From positions 2,170,001-2,234,000 of the forward strand of contig JAGVRJ010000007.1 in NCBI GenBank assembly GCA_019059635.1: a stretch of 64,000 bases of DNA, written 5' to 3'. Under the pieces are notes generated by a model, which saw only the letters and a program-made list of their open reading frames with translations, was not told the DNA's origin and ran no database searches. Shown in pieces: positions 1 through 12,900 of the stretch; positions within the stretch are counted from its first letter, which is position 1; every line of letters starts with the position of its first letter. A program made the translations under genes and the position numbers. Source of the DNA: Proales similis (lineage: Eukaryota > Rotifera > Eurotatoria > Ploima > Proalidae).

Positions 1-3000
1 CTGCTGCACTTCGCTCGATCCATTTCGTGCCAGTTCAAAGGCAAACTCAAACGCACTTGAACATGGAGAATGAGTCAAACGGAAACTAATTTGAATGAGA
101 ATCGTCGACTTACCCGTTCTCGATGGCGATCTCAATCGCCGAGTTGAGGTGGTTCAGTTTGGTGAGTAGACGAATGGCCGCCTCGCCTCCGATCACTTGC
201 GCCCACAAATAGGCGATTTTCTTGGCAGCAACCGGACCGCCGTGGGTCTTGGCCACACGATAAGCGTCCTCCCAGCTGTCGATTCGTCTGTACATGTTCA
301 CCGCAGCCTCCCAGCTCTGGCCCTGCACATAGTAGCTCTCGGCCTGTTTCAGATTGCCAGCCGCCTCCAGCTCCTTGGCCAGTAGCGCGTGCGTTTCGAC
401 CAGCATGTCCGGATAGTATTCTTTCACAAGTCTGATCATGCTGTCGTAGTTCTTGATCCGCTTGTACATTTGAATCGCCTGGTCAGGATTGTCAATGGTC
501 GTGTACAGCCTTTACGGAATGCGGATGCCTTAACTTGCTCTATCTGAAACTGATCAATTCAAATCTTACTTTTCGGCGTCCTTGTATCTGCCCTGCTGCT
601 CGAGTATGTCTGCCTGGTCAGAGTAGAGCGTGATCACTTCCGCTTTGCTCAGGTAGGAGGTGGCGATCTAACTCGAGTTGAATTCAGCTCCTCTGAGATG
701 TGCACGTGAATGGACTTACCTTGAAGGCCCGCTCCCACTTTCCTGCCTTGTTGTACATCGAGATAGCCTCTTTGGCGTGGTTGGCTTTCAGGTAGAACTT
801 TTCGGCCACCTCGAACTCTTGAATGCTGGAGAAGTGATCGGCAATCTGCTTGTAATAGCCAAGCACCGAGCTGCTCTCCTGTGTAGACAGCAGCTCGACG
901 GCTTTTTTCCACTGCCGCGAGTTGATCGCCGCCTCTATCGCTTTTATCGATTGCCTTGAGTAACAGGCCAGGAGTTTAAGAAAAACTGCTCGGCAGAGTG
1001 GATGGCCAGCTTTGCCTTACCCGGCCTCAATGTAGTGATTTATGGCCGCATCGTACAGTTTCTGCGAGGCCAAATGGTCGCCCCATTCGGCTTCGAGAGC
1101 GACCACTTCCTGCGGTGCACATTGACGTGCCAGCTCAATCGCCTTTCCGAACGCTTTGCCTGTCTTGTAGCATTCAAGAGCCTTGTACTCTTCGCGCACC
1201 TTTTCAAACAGCTCGCCCGCCTTTATATGCGCTCGTTGATCATTTGCTTGTCGGTGAATGCGCGAGATTCACTTACGCTCTCGTACAGTTCCGAGTTGAT
1301 CAAAGTGCTGGCGATTCGCTTCACGATCTCGTTGTCGTGAATGAGCTCTCGGCTGGCCATGACGATGCGCGAGGCACGAATGGGCACATTGGCTCTCAAG
1401 TAGAGATTGATGGCCGACAGCATGTCGCCTTCTCTCTCTTTGACTGAGGCGGCCACTTCGTGCTGTTCGGTCTCATTCAGCCATTGCAAGTAGTTCTTTT
1501 TCATTTTGTCCAAATTGGGATGCCCTTTGGCCTCGGCCAGCTCGATCGCCTCTTCCCATTTGAATAGGCCGAGATACATGTCGATCGCTTCGTCGATCGC
1601 CTGGTTCTCTAGAAATATGCTCTCGGCGCTCTTGAAATTCTTGTCCAGCTGAGCCACTCTGGCCTTGACCTGGTAGAGCTTGTTGTTTCGATCCTGACAA
1701 TGTTCACGCTCTGATTCAATTTCGAGGCTCTATTTTGTTTCAGAGTCAGTGCTTACCGATTTCTGGCTCTGACTTGCGATCGAGTTGGTCTCACGCAGGT
1801 ACTTGGCCTTGGACACATCGCCCAATGCTGCGTAGCATCTTCATTTCGCATTATTTATTTGATTATAAAATTTGATTATTTGTTCAAGTTAGAGCAGATC
1901 TAAGGAGTTGAGTGGAATCTACCTCTCCGCAACGGTGAAATGCCGGCTCTCGAGCGCCACTCGGGCCAGAGCCTTCCACATCGCTTCGGTCTCCTCAGTA
2001 ACTTCCACCGACTCCAAGTAGTCAACAGCTCTGAGACAAAGAGATCGCAGAATTGAAGAGATTGTTTCAAATTTTGAACTGGAAAGAGCACAGCTACCGA
2101 GCAAGGTCTCCGTCGTCCATGGCTGTGCCGAACTCGATCAGACCCGAGTCGAGCTCGTAGTTGACAATGTTCACTCCTTCGCTGATCACCACCATGGTCA
2201 CTCCGGCGTCTTTTTTCACGTCTTGGATGTCGCCTTTGATGGTGACCGTGGTCACCTTTTCGAACGCTTCGATGTTGTACCAAATGCAGAGATTGTTGCG
2301 ATTCTGAGCGACCACCACGTCAGAGTCAGGAACCCATTGGACGTAGCTGCAGTAGTTGAGGATGCAGTTTCGCTCCTTGCTCTCCAAGTTGTACAAGTGA
2401 AGCCGCATTTTCTTGTCTCTGAACAGAAGAAAGCGAGCAGTCTCGTTCAGCTCGAGCCAGTTGATGTTGAACTCGTGCTGAATTTGCCCGATGCTGATCG
2501 TGGTGTCCAAGTCGACCAGCGAGATGGTCTTCAGGTCGATCATGTAGGCCATTTTCTTGTTGCTGGAGACGCCCTTCTTCTTGCGCTCATTGAGGCGAAC
2601 GCTGATCAAATGCGGATTCATGAACTCGGTTCGCACCGAGCATAGTACGTCCTGAGCGCCGTACTCGACCAGAGTCAACTCGCCACGAGCGAATATCATG
2701 CAAACGTTCTCGTTCTCAAAGTAAAACTTCTCCTCTTGGCCCACAGAGTGCCAAGTGATTTCGCTCAGGTTGCCTGTGTTCAGGTCGCCGATCATCAACG
2801 TGTCGGACGTGTGCGCCACCACGTATCGATCTCGGCCCAGCACTTTTACTTCCATCACCTCATAGCCGTAGTGCGATTTGAGATTCACTCGCTGATTGGT
2901 CACTATGTTGCGAATGATCACCTGCAATTTATGTCGAGTTTCAACTGGCGCTCCCTTTCAAATGCTCCGGCTGGCCACTCACCTGAGACGAGCCGACGTA

Positions 3001-4341
3001 GGTCATTTCAAATTTGCCTTTGTACAGCTGCTTTTTAAGCGAACAATCGAACCATTCAACGCAGCCGGTCAAATTGCCCTGATGAGAAATGAATTTCTAG
3101 CAACCAGCTGGTGTTTGTCAAAATGGGCGTCAAACTCACCAGAGCCAGTTTGGACCCGTCGCTCTTCCACGACAAAGAGGTGATTGTGTAAAAGTTGACA
3201 AACTCTTTGCTGTTGAGCTCTTCGAACAGGCCCTTGCGCGGCGACCAGTTGTAAATACGCAGACGATTAAAACTGCCAACGATCACCATTTGACCGGTCG
3301 GATTACAGACCGCCACCGTGAACTCTTTTTCGGCCGCGTCCTTGCTGTAGTCGAACTGCTGCAAGTGGCGGCCTTCTTTGGTGTAGACGACCACCTTTTT
3401 GTCGCAGCCACCGACCACAATGCCAAACGGAGTCCAGGCGAGTGCGCATGGAGGCACTGGATGTCTACACACCATTCCCTGCGTCTCGCCGCTTCCATCG
3501 TCGGCCAAGATAAATCGTGCGATTGAGCCGTCTGCATGGCCACTCAGTATGGCCTTTCCGTTTATGCTTGAGCACATCAATAGAGTTTCAATTTTTCTTG
3601 CAGCGCATTCAAGCGGAGCCTCACTCACTTGGTGGTTAGGGCAACTGTGTAATGCTCGGCAGTATACAATGTTGACGACTTGTTCTTTTTCACGTTGCCC
3701 GATTTGATCTTCGAATGCACATGGATTAGGCTTGAGGCCAGCCTGCGGCCATAAAGAAGCAGCTACCTTGCCGTCGGTTAGACCGAATACGATCTGGCCA
3801 TCGGACAGCCATTTCATGCAGGTTATTGCCGTGTTCTGAATCAATTTGGCCACAATTGACTTTTTGTCTCCCCTAGAGTCAAAAATTGATGACCAAGACG
3901 AGATTGAAGCTCAAGCTCTTGCGTCTTACCAGTCGAGGCCAATTTTGTAGACAAACACAATATTGTCCGACTGTGCGACGGCCAGCATCGATCCGTCGGT
4001 TGAGAATGCGATTGCGTTGACCAGATAACTATTCTTGCCGAACTAAACCGGTTGCGAAATTTGCCTGAGATGGACAGAGGTCTGATGGGCGAGTGCTCGA
4101 ATCACCTTTGAGTCGCACGGCTTTGTGGAGAACTTGTCTCTCTTTTCTCCAAACTCGTCATAGACGTGAATTATGCGATCGGCCGTACAGACGGCGAATT
4201 TCTGATTGTTGGGCGACCAGTCCATTGCAACAACTTGCGCCTCGCCATTCTGAGCAAATTCGATTCACAACAGAAACTATTGAAGAGCTGCTCTGCGCTT
4301 ACTTGATGTTGGATTAGAGTCTTTAATCGTTTTAACTGCAT
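1..4341 (-). CDS. IFT172: Intraflagellar transport protein 172 (5' part; 3' end outside window)
   Basis: IFT172 is the largest IFT-B (peripheral) subunit, needed for cilium assembly and turnaround at the ciliary tip. The model starts at the ATG at 4341, whose first residues [13 protein letters not shown] match the family start. WD40 blades follow, with family strings such as RRDKFSTKP-like (near 4130), ILSGHADGS (near 3540), [15 protein letters not shown] (near 2610) and [24 protein letters not shown] (split here as [12 protein letters not shown] and [10 protein letters not shown]). After about residue 600 come helical TPR-like repeats rich in [16 protein letters not shown] and [10 protein letters not shown] units. 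About ten short introns are visible. The last exon in the window (about 1-110) reads [17 protein letters not shown], matching roughly residue 1200 of about 1750, so the C-terminal third is missing only because the window ends. Divergent from TRDMT1, sharing a 426 bp upstream region. Identity is very secure; exact exon borders are approximate. Confidence 0.95.
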
Positions 4342-4459
4342 CTCTTCGGCTCAGTGCTATCGATTGGAACCCAGTTCAATTCAAAGCTCTCTCTCTTTCG
4401 CTCGACCTTTCTTTCATTTGAATAACTCATCGGGTGAATTCCAATCGCTCGCTCGTCTG

Positions 4460-4473
4460 GTTGCCATGGATAC
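4460..4473. promoter_or_regulatory. RFX-type X-box candidate upstream of IFT172
   Basis: GTTGCCATGGATAC lies 119 bp upstream of the IFT172 start codon. It is an imperfect inverted repeat close to the X-box bound by RFX/DAF-19 factors (consensus near GTTGCCATGGCAAC). It differs from the ideal palindrome at two positions of the right half. Position and gene type fit a ciliary-gene promoter; binding is inferred. Confidence 0.6.
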
Positions 4474-4608
4474 TCCATGCGGATCCATTATACTCGAGAC
4501 AAATTAAATGACACTGTCACAAGTTTCCTTCTCTCCGGGACCATGCTCTCCAAAACTCAATCGCCCTGCCTTCCTAATAGGCTCTCTTCAGTCTTAAATC
4601 GACCCAAT

Positions 4609-4653
4609 GTGAAGTGTAAGCAGTCCCTTCAGTGAAGTGTAAGCAGTCCCTTC
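4609..4653. repeat. Two-copy 23 bp tandem repeat
   Basis: The unit beginning GTGAAGTGTAAGCAGTCCCT occurs at 4609-4631 and again at 4632-4653 (last base missing). It sits in the shared upstream region between IFT172 and TRDMT1, about 115 bp before the TRDMT1 ATG. No function can be assigned. Confidence 0.85.
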
Positions 4654-4767
4654 TGCCTAAAAAGACTAAACATGTGCTCAATGGCTGAGACGATCAAGTC
4701 ACGTGTTTTAAATTGAAAATTTCTCAAATAACTCAAACTCCGCTCGAACGGCGTTTAGTAAAGAAGA

Positions 4768-6354
4768 ATGGGTCCCCTGCGAGTACTTGAGCTCTACAGC
4801 GGCATTGGTGGAATGCACTATGCTCTCAAGTGTAATTATCAACCTTCCATCGATCTTGATTGAATCAGAAATCTGATGCAAAAACGGCCAGTAAGCGGAC
4901 TTGAGTACCAGGTGGTAGCTGCGGTCGATATAAACCCGAACGCCAAATTGGTCTATTCTCACAATTTCGCGCAAGTGCCGATGCTTCAGAAAACGATCGA
5001 AGTAATCAGAAACAAGGTGCCAGTTTGCTCGTCATTAATTGAGCTGCTGGAAAAGGGCATTAAAGTCGAAGAGTTTGACAAGCTCTCGTTCGACACAATT
5101 CTCATGTCGCCGCCGTGCCAGCCGTACACGCGTCAAGGAAAGCAGCAAGGCAAAGAAGACATGAGAGCGCAGTCGTTCATGAGTATTATCGACAAGATTC
5201 CATTGTGTGTGAACTTTGCCTCTGCTCCTGGCTAGTGCGTTGAATCTTATTGCGCTCGTCAAATAGACTGAAGGAAAAGCCGCGATTCATCTTGATGGAA
5301 AACGTGAAAGGATTTGAACTGGACGAGGCACGCAACGACTTTGTTGAGATGCTCACCAAGCTCGGCTACTTCTACCAGGTTTGCTCATGCTGCTTTTCAA
5401 TGCTTGGTCTCTAACTCGCCGCCTCTTCACGCTCAACTTCGCAGGAGTTTCTTCTCTCTCCGATTCAGTTTGGCATTCCAAACTCGCGTTTGCGATACTT
5501 CCTCATCGCCCGACTGGACAAGCCGTTCAGCTTTGCCTCGTCAATAGGTAGCTGCGAAATGAGCTTTATGAATTCGACTCTTGAAATGAGCTGATCACAA
5601 ACGACAAGCACAAACACTGCCGAAATCGGAGACTGCCAAAATAATTGACGAGCTGCGTGGCCAACTCGAATTTGATAAGAATCTGATCGCAGCCGAGTTG
5701 GATCGAGAAAGAGGACAACTTGACGTGGAAAGCTCGCTGCTGGCGCAGCTAAACGACTTTCAGATTAACGAAGAGTTTGAAAGCTGCTGTCAATCGCAAA
5801 GTGAGCTAATGCTGGTCGAGTCTGTTGACAAACTGGACAGGTTCGTTCTGGATCGAATGGGAGACAATTGTGAACTTCGCCTCAGTGCGGACAGCTTCAA
5901 AAAGTCCAGCTCGTTCATGGACGTGGTCAGCGTAAATGCAACTAGATCGAACTGCTTCACTAAAAAGTGAGTTAAATCGACCGCCTCAGTCTCGCATTAA
6001 AACTGTTTACGGGTGGCATCAGCTACGGTCGATATCTTGAAGGAACTGGCTCCATACTTCGCGTCGATGAGCAACAGCAAACGAACGCTAAAACAATATC
6101 GAGCGATTGCGTCAGATTTTTCACTCCGAAAGAAGTGGCCAATCTGCACTGCTTTCCAGACGAGTTTGGTAAATGCTGCCGATTGCTACTGCGTTTCTCG
6201 AAATTCAATTTTTTCATTCGCTTTTCTCCTTCTGGTCAGAGTTTCCTTCTCAGCTGTCCATCATGCAGCAGTGGCGTCTGATAGGCAACAGTCTCAACGT
6301 GTTGATCGTGGCCACTCTCCTCAGACTGTTGGTGCTTGACATTGTTGAAAAATA
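4768..6354 (+). CDS. TRDMT1: tRNA (cytosine-5)-methyltransferase TRDMT1 (Dnmt2)
   Basis: Transfers a methyl group from SAM to C38 of tRNA-Asp and related tRNAs. The ATG at 4768 opens with MGPLRVLELYSGIGGMHYAL, motif I of the DNMT fold. Exons as read: 4768-4831, 4892-5204, 5267-5378, 5445-5547, 5609-5967, one ending near 6165 and a last one from about 6238. Motif IV is MSPPCQPYTRQG, with the catalytic Cys of PCQ (usual family string PPCQPFTR, so F is Y here). Motif VI is ENVKGFE, motif VIII FGIPNSRLRYFLIAR, the target-recognition region has CFTKK followed by YGRYLEGTGSIL, and motif X is GNSLNV. All catalytic motifs are present, so it should be active. The TAA stop lies inside an AATAAA signal, giving almost no 3' UTR. 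Introns are 60-66 nt. Confidence 0.95.
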
Positions 6355-6485
6355 AACCTCAACTTTAAATTGCAGATCTTGATTCGCTTTGGCTGAGCTA
6401 TTCAGGCGTATCTTGCGCAATGATTATCATTTTTATTATGTCAAGCGCCTGCTCAATGAAGGCCAGCTATAAGTAGGTAGACAAT

Positions 6486-6847
6486 ATGATTAAAGCAGAA
6501 CGAAAAAGAGCGAGAAGAAGAAAAAAGAATAGCTTCAGTTGGAGGAGGAGAACAAGAATCTGCGTCATGAACTCAAACTATGAGCCGATTGCCACCACCG
6601 AGCAAGAACTCATTCACATCGATCCAGAGTCGCTTCAGCTAGAAGTAGAAACAGAGCCGCTCTTTCAAAGGTTTTTATTTTCAACTTGGTCTCCTCTTAT
6701 TGATTCGACCCTCAACTCGCTTCTTTGTTGAATAGCCTTTTAGATGACTTTAAACAGTTCAAGGTCATCTGGTCAGCAGTAATCCTCAGCCTCATTTGCC
6801 TTTTCACATTCACGTTGGCTCCCAGCTCAATGTTCATGGACCAGTGA
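6486..6847 (+). CDS. Possible small single-pass membrane protein, unidentified
   Basis: I do not recognise this gene. A model from the ATG at 6486 has a very basic start (KAERKRARRRKK), then an acidic stretch (ELIHIDPESLQLEVETE). After a splice at about 6670/6734 comes a hydrophobic segment, FKVIWSAVILSLICLFTFTL, and a TGA at 6845-6847. The frame stays open for another 21 codons after the TGA, up to a TAA at 6907-6909 that is embedded in AATAAA. That tail (CLYIYNFYVASVHRC) looks protein-like, so either the stop is bypassed, an intron was missed, or this is chance. A glutamate-rich coiled-coil-like reading in another frame at 6480-6570 (LQLEEENKNLRHEL) suggests the 5' exon structure here may be wrong. 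Transcript evidence would be needed to settle it. Confidence 0.3.
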
Positions 6848-7025
6848 TGTCTGTATATCTACAATTTCTATGTGGCCTCAGTGCACCGCTGCCTGGCCAA
6901 ACAGAAACAATAAATCGAAAATTTTTTTTTCTTAAATTTTCCCTCTGCTCAATTGAAGGTGTCCCGAGTGAAAACTCGACGCCTGCCAGCCGTCTGTTGG
7001 CCTTTTGCCGCCGTTGAGCTGACAA

Positions 7026-7716
7026 CAGTAAAAATGATAGAGAATTGCTCAGATTAAGACAAATTTACAACACCATCTCGTTTCCGCTTCAAGTCGTAAT
7101 CATTCGTCGTTCCTCGCCGATAGAAAGCAAAGGCCAAGTTCAATTATGAACGTTATATAAACAAACTTTGGCCGGAAAGCATTTCATTTCTTTAGTGCAA
7201 TGATTCTCTTCTGTCTAACAGTTTCGTTTTAAAAATGCGGGGATGATGACCACATAAAGATTTCATCATCTCTTTCGAGAGAAATGATGAATTTATCTTC
7301 TAAGGAACCGCCGACCCGCTCTCCTTTCTCCTCTTTTCCTCGCTGCGACATTCACCTTTCCTTCTGATTTCTATTCAATCCGATACCACGCCCAGTCTGA
7401 AGAGGAAAAACGAAATTTTCAAATTTTGCATTCTGTATTCACACATGCCAGAAATCAAAGTCAACAAGAAAATGAAAAAAAAAATGAAGGACTGCAAGAT
7501 TCGCTTAGGAAAATATAGAAGACTGTTGAAACTAACCACAAACTAGAAACAGCGTGCATGTCCGCGCGTCTAAATCCGAGCTGGTGATGGCAGATGGATG
7601 AGTAGAGCGAAAAAACGACAACTGGAAAAAAAAGGCAAATGCACTCACGAAACGAACAAAAACAAGAAGAGGAAAAGAGGAGCAGATGTTGAGATGTAGA
7701 CGATGTGCGGCTCAAT
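7026..7716. other. Intergenic, includes likely foxB 3' UTR
   Basis: No convincing coding signal on either strand. The sequence is A/T-rich with poly-A and poly-T tracts (for example near 7478 and 7626). The side nearest 7717 is probably 3' UTR of foxB. Confidence 0.5.
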
Positions 7717-9936
7717 TTAGGAGTTGAGGGGCATGTAAAGGGGCAAGATAGTATGATTGCCTCGCTCGGCGCCCGCTCCGATCAATTGGCTCAGCTGGAC
7801 AGGCGAGAGAGCGCCGCCAGGCTGCTGAGAGAGAAACGCCATTCGCATCGCGTCGCTCATCATTTTGTGTATATGATGCTGGTAGCCGACTGGGAAGAGG
7901 GGCGCGTTGTGAACAAACGTATTCACAAACTGATTGCTCGTCTGATGACAACTGTTGATGAGCGGCAAGAAATTGGCCAAACTGGTCGAATGCTGATTGA
8001 ATTGAATTGATTGTGGCGAAGGTTGAACTGACTGAAGTGTGCTGGGCGCTCTCATGTCTAGGCCCGGCTTACCGAGCAGACTTGACAAGAACGAGGCGTA
8101 CTGTCCGCCGAGTTGGGCCGCGCTTGCTTGAGCCTTGGCCGGCCTGAATAAATGATTGGGCGAGACACACAGGCTGCTGTCGGCGCTCGATTTGACGCTG
8201 CTCGGACTAAGCGACGAGCTCAAGCTGTGGTTCTGACTAGGATGACTGCAGCATTTGAGAGAGCCGCCGCCCAGCTCCAGCTTTTCTTTGCTTATCGCCT
8301 CGCTTTTTCGATGCTTCTTTCTTATTTTGCCGCTTTTCTCGCTCAGTCGGTTCAGACTCTGCTTTCGGCGCTCGCTACTCGACTCGGAACCAATCAGATT
8401 GGCGATCGAGAAATTCGACGTAGACGACGGGTCTTGGCGAACAACTGCTTGCTTCTCGGCGATCTGTGACTCGTACGTTGTGTTGTGAGACGACTGCTCT
8501 CCTGTTTGGTCGTCGTCGTCGTCGTCGTCGTCTTCGTCATTTTTAGGTGATCCATCATCGGTAAACGTCTCATCGTCGTCATTGTCGCTCTCTGCGTCTT
8601 GGCTGCGCTTTAAATGAGCCGAACTGCGCTCTGAGGCCCACTTGAATCGCTTGCGGCGTCTTAATAGACTCCCATTGTCGAACATGTTTCCACACCTTTC
8701 AAACGCAGCATTAGTACAAGAGATTCAACTAATCAGGTTCAACAGGGCGCTTGAGTAGATCGACCAGAGCATGCTTTTTTTTGTGGCGTTTCTCGTTCTA
8801 TCTAATCAAATGTCTGCGCGAGTGTTTGCCTCGGGCTAAAACAGTCGCCGCTTAATTCCGAACGTCTCTCTTTCTCTCTATGGCTCCCATTCATTCTGGA
8901 TATCAATTAATTTGAGGTGCTCGAAATGATTAATTGAATCGACTACTCGGCATTGTTCGTCTAAGCGGCTCGTTTACATTTGACGTGCGTAAATAGGCCC
9001 GAGAGTCTAGAATTAGGAGGACAACGAGCCTCAAGTACACAAAAACTCAATGGGGACTCGGCTAATTCATGAATGCGCTCTCATGTCTCGCTACCTGAAC
9101 AGGAGCACTGTTAGACGTGCTTATCTAGAACATGACACGATGCCCTTCGATTCGAGCCACTCAACGCTGGCTGTTGTTCTAACTCCTATCGTTGGTTTAT
9201 CGCCCGCGCAAAGTCAACAGATTAACAAAAACCGAGTCCAATTCAATAATAAATAATCAAGTGTTTTCTTTCACTCGTCGGCTCACAATAGTATTATTTC
9301 AAACTCGCTGCTGCTGCTGCCGCGGACTGACTCGCATGGATGAATATGTAATTTGCATACTTGTTGTTCTCGTGTCAAGTGCCATTCAGTCAGTCTGTTC
9401 AGTTCTGACTCTTTTCTAACGGTTTTGGGGCCATTCTCGGCTGCACATTAATAAATGCATACAATCCTCCCGACACACACACACTCTCTCCCTGTCGCTC
9501 TGAGCTCTCCTTTCTCACTCTTGTCTTGTCTCGTTCGATTCTTATCTGCGCGTGAGATCAGTTGCCAACATGGGAACGAGATGTAATAGACACAAACGGA
9601 AGTAAACTCTCTCCGAGCAGCTCGAATGCCCAAGTGGTAATCAAATGAAAGTTTCGCCTACCCCGGATGAAGAGCCCAGTAGCTGCCCTTGCCCGGTCGA
9701 TCGGGCCGACGAGGAACTTTGACAAAACAGTCGTTGAACGAAAGGTTGTGTCGCAGCGAGTTTTGCCACTTTTGCGTGTTGCTTCTGTAATAAGGAAATC
9801 GGTCCATGATGAACTTGTAGATCTCGCTGAGCGGCAGCATCTTCTCCTCGGACGACTGGATCGCCATTGCGGTGAGGGCGATGTACGAGTAGGGCGGCTT
9901 CTCGTCTCCATAAGTTGCTTTGCCCGGTCTTGGCAT
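7717..9936 (-). CDS. foxB: Forkhead box transcription factor, FoxB type
   Basis: DNA-binding regulator with a winged-helix domain. Exon 1 (9936-9662) starts [20 protein letters not shown] and holds most of the forkhead: [17 protein letters not shown], then [19 protein letters not shown], the recognition helix, then [11 protein letters not shown] 966 nt intron separates it from exon 2 (8695-7717), which completes the domain with [18 protein letters not shown]. The MPRPG start and the CG(D/N)MF(E/D)[12 protein letters not shown] end are hallmarks of FoxB rather than other Fox classes. The total is 417 aa. After the domain there is an acidic run with eight to nine consecutive Asp, then Ser-rich sequence, a basic patch KIRKKHRK and a C-terminus with PLYMPLNS. 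The intron is far longer than the genome norm and may hold regulatory DNA. Confidence 0.95.
8506..8532. repeat. GTC trinucleotide run encoding poly-Asp in foxB
   Basis: About nine GTC/GTC-like triplets in a row read on the minus strand as GAC codons, giving the poly-aspartate tract after the forkhead domain. Such runs vary in length between individuals. Confidence 0.85.
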
Positions 9937-12900
9937 TTTCTTCTTTTTTTTTTTCCTGACTCTGCTTGCGTCAAATGGGCGGTCTGCTCTGGTTTTGTGT
10001 GCAGTCTCTAACTAAAGGAAAGATGGAACCAAGTTAGAGAATGAATTGATCATCATCCGGCCTGCACGAAATATTTGTTCGATTGAAATAGGCCGCATGC
10101 CTACGAATCAAAGGAAGACGAGGCGCTCAAAATCGAATTAAAGACTTGGGCATGTCATTTTCGACTGATCCTATTGTGACTAATTCGATGTTGTTTATTG
10201 AGAACTCGAGCGCACCTTGCCTTTTCTCTTCCTCTCTCTCTCTCTTTCTGGTCGGGAACGATCAGGAAAAATAACAAAAGCGAAACAAAAAAAAAGCGAC
10301 CAGCAAGAAGAAAGGTGGAGGCGAGCGCAAAATTAATTAATCGTAACATAGCTCGTAACATAGCAGCCAATAGCAGAGACCCTAATCGCTTTAACCGCCC
10401 TCATTCTATACACTTGCCTTCTGTCAGCACACTCACGCACACATGACGTAGATTAGACATGTTTGATGATAACGAGCTGTCAGTGGCGAGCGCTTTCATG
10501 TTCGGTTGCATAAGTGCTCTATGCCGACGACGGCCGCTGCTTTTCAATTCGGGCTCGTGATTAATGCGTTTCGTATTTGACACGCTTGTTGGAGAGAGCC
10601 GCTCGATAAGGTACCTTGGCCCTGCGAGGCCTGGACAGGCCACTGGCGCAGCCATTTGGCAGCCAATGCCAGCCGGGATGATGATCTTAATCGACGCCCA
10701 ACTTTCTACTTGCCTGCTCATAGCCACCTTCAAGTCTGTTAATCTCCTCCACGTTAATTCTCGCTCACTCTCTCTCTGTTGGTTGCCTTTTTTTCTTATT
10801 TCTCTTATTATTTGAAGCAACGAATAAGCAAACAAGCAAGCAGGGACGAGCGAAACAATGCAGCAGGCACTCGAAAATCAATTGAAGAATGAAATAAAAA
10901 CAAAAAGAAAATGAACGCGAAACATAAATGAGACGGGCGCGAGTCGGAAAAGCACTCGTGATTTCGTATTTATTCAAAATGAATGTTTGAAATAATCATT
11001 TCTCGAACGATGCCGGGCTCGCCTGATTGCATTCGCCTCCGATTTCTCACACACTCTGCCCATTCATGCTCTGTCTACCTGTCTGCCTCCGCTTGCCGAA
11101 TGTCTTTGGCTCGTTCGTCGCAATTATTGTGTAGAGATGTGTTGTTGTCTGCTCGACAACAATGATCGGCCACTAGCGAGCGCAGAAGCCAGCGAGGCCA
11201 TTAATCAAGTCAAAGCAAATTATTTGTATTTAATCAAACGAGCGCAAACAAATTGCAATTGGCTACCAATCAATTGAAATGACAATCTCTTGTTCAGGTG
11301 CCTCATGCTCACTGAACGGAACGAATTTTTTTTTTGCGCGTCTAGTTCTCGGCTCGTTGTCAGTTAATTGGCCACTGACACCGCGTCCTCACGCCTCAAC
11401 GCCTCACGCTCTTTTTCGCTTCTCGAAAAATGCCAACAACAGCATCAAAGATCGCAGTCAATGCATCGCTCGCTCTCCAACTCACTTTCGCACAACGTCC
11501 ATTTTTGACTACGATTTAAACGCCAAAATCGACGACTATCATAGTCAGTCGGTGCAGGAGAGAATAGCAGATGAGTTGAGTCTGGACTGCACGGATCTGA
11601 TTTGATTCTGACTCGGCGTTAAACAAAAATAATCGACCGACTGGGTGCCAACTGCTCTGCAAAACTCGCAGTCTATTCACTACACACAGGCCCTTAGACA
11701 CAGGCGCACACGCAAACACAGAAGCAGGCAGAAACTGGCAAGCAGAGTAAAAACTGGTAGCACACAGAAGCAACCAACAGACACCCCCTCGATCGACTAA
11801 TTTTCTAATTAATAGAAAAACAAGGAGTCTAGTGCTTGTTTTTATTTCGCGTCAAGCATGAGGCAATGAAGCGGAGAGCAACGATTGGCGAATGCACAAT
11901 TCAATTGAAAACAACCAGCCAATCAAATAGACGCAAAGCCAATGAGGCACTTGACTCGACAAGTAGAGCGGCGTTTTTAGTTGGTTCTTTCTGTCGCTCT
12001 CTCTCTCTAACTCTCTCTCTCTTTCTCTCACTCTCATTCTGCCCTGCTCATTCTCTGTGCGTCATTTTCCATCTTTCTGTTTGACTGAGCGTGTGTTTAG
12101 CTCGCTGAAATTGATATCTTAGAACGCGGATGAATTGCAATTCCCTTTTCGCTCGAATTAATAAACGCGAGTAAACTCACTCTGTTTGGTTGGTGCTTTC
12201 GACTAAAAAACACAACAAGCACCACTCAGAAGGAGCATAGACACAAACACTGGTCCAAACAAGCAGAGCGAGTTTGATTGTAGAACGATCGCGATTATTG
12301 TGGCGAAATTGTTTACGCAAAGCTCGCTATCGATGACTACGAAATGACTTGAGAAATTTATTAACGATCCAAACGCGAGTTTAATTAATTCCGACCCTAT
12401 TGGATATATATATATATGCGATCTCTCGCTCGACAGATCCAGCTCGCTCGATCTTTTCTTTATTACCTGAGACAAGTGTGAGCATCACGCCATGACACGC
12501 GCGTGGTGAGCGTGCTTTTCTAATGAGCAGCTTTCGTGAACACGGCACCACTGAATGCAATGAGCAGCCAAAGCCGATCGCCAATGAGATAATTGTTCAT
12601 ATTAGCCTGCTGGCCAAGCGCCCTTCCCTTGTCCTTTCTCATCGTTCACCAGCGCTTAGGTGAGGCAATCAGGCACCTACAAATATTTGCATTCCAATAG
12701 TCGAAAATCATTTGCCCTCCCCATCCTGCCCCTGCTCTTCGCCCTTATTGGTTTTTAATGCGGGCTCATTTGTCAGAACGAGTTATTGAACTCGCCTTTA
12801 TTGTGACACTTTCTGAACGATTGAGGCATGTCGGCGCATCAACTGATCTATCGACACTCGAGCGAACCACCCACGCTCAGCATATGCGCTTAAAAACAAC

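Noticed and set aside
9658-10011. Long plus-strand frames opposite foxB and other genes
   Set aside because: They are antisense shadows of conserved coding sequence with no family match.
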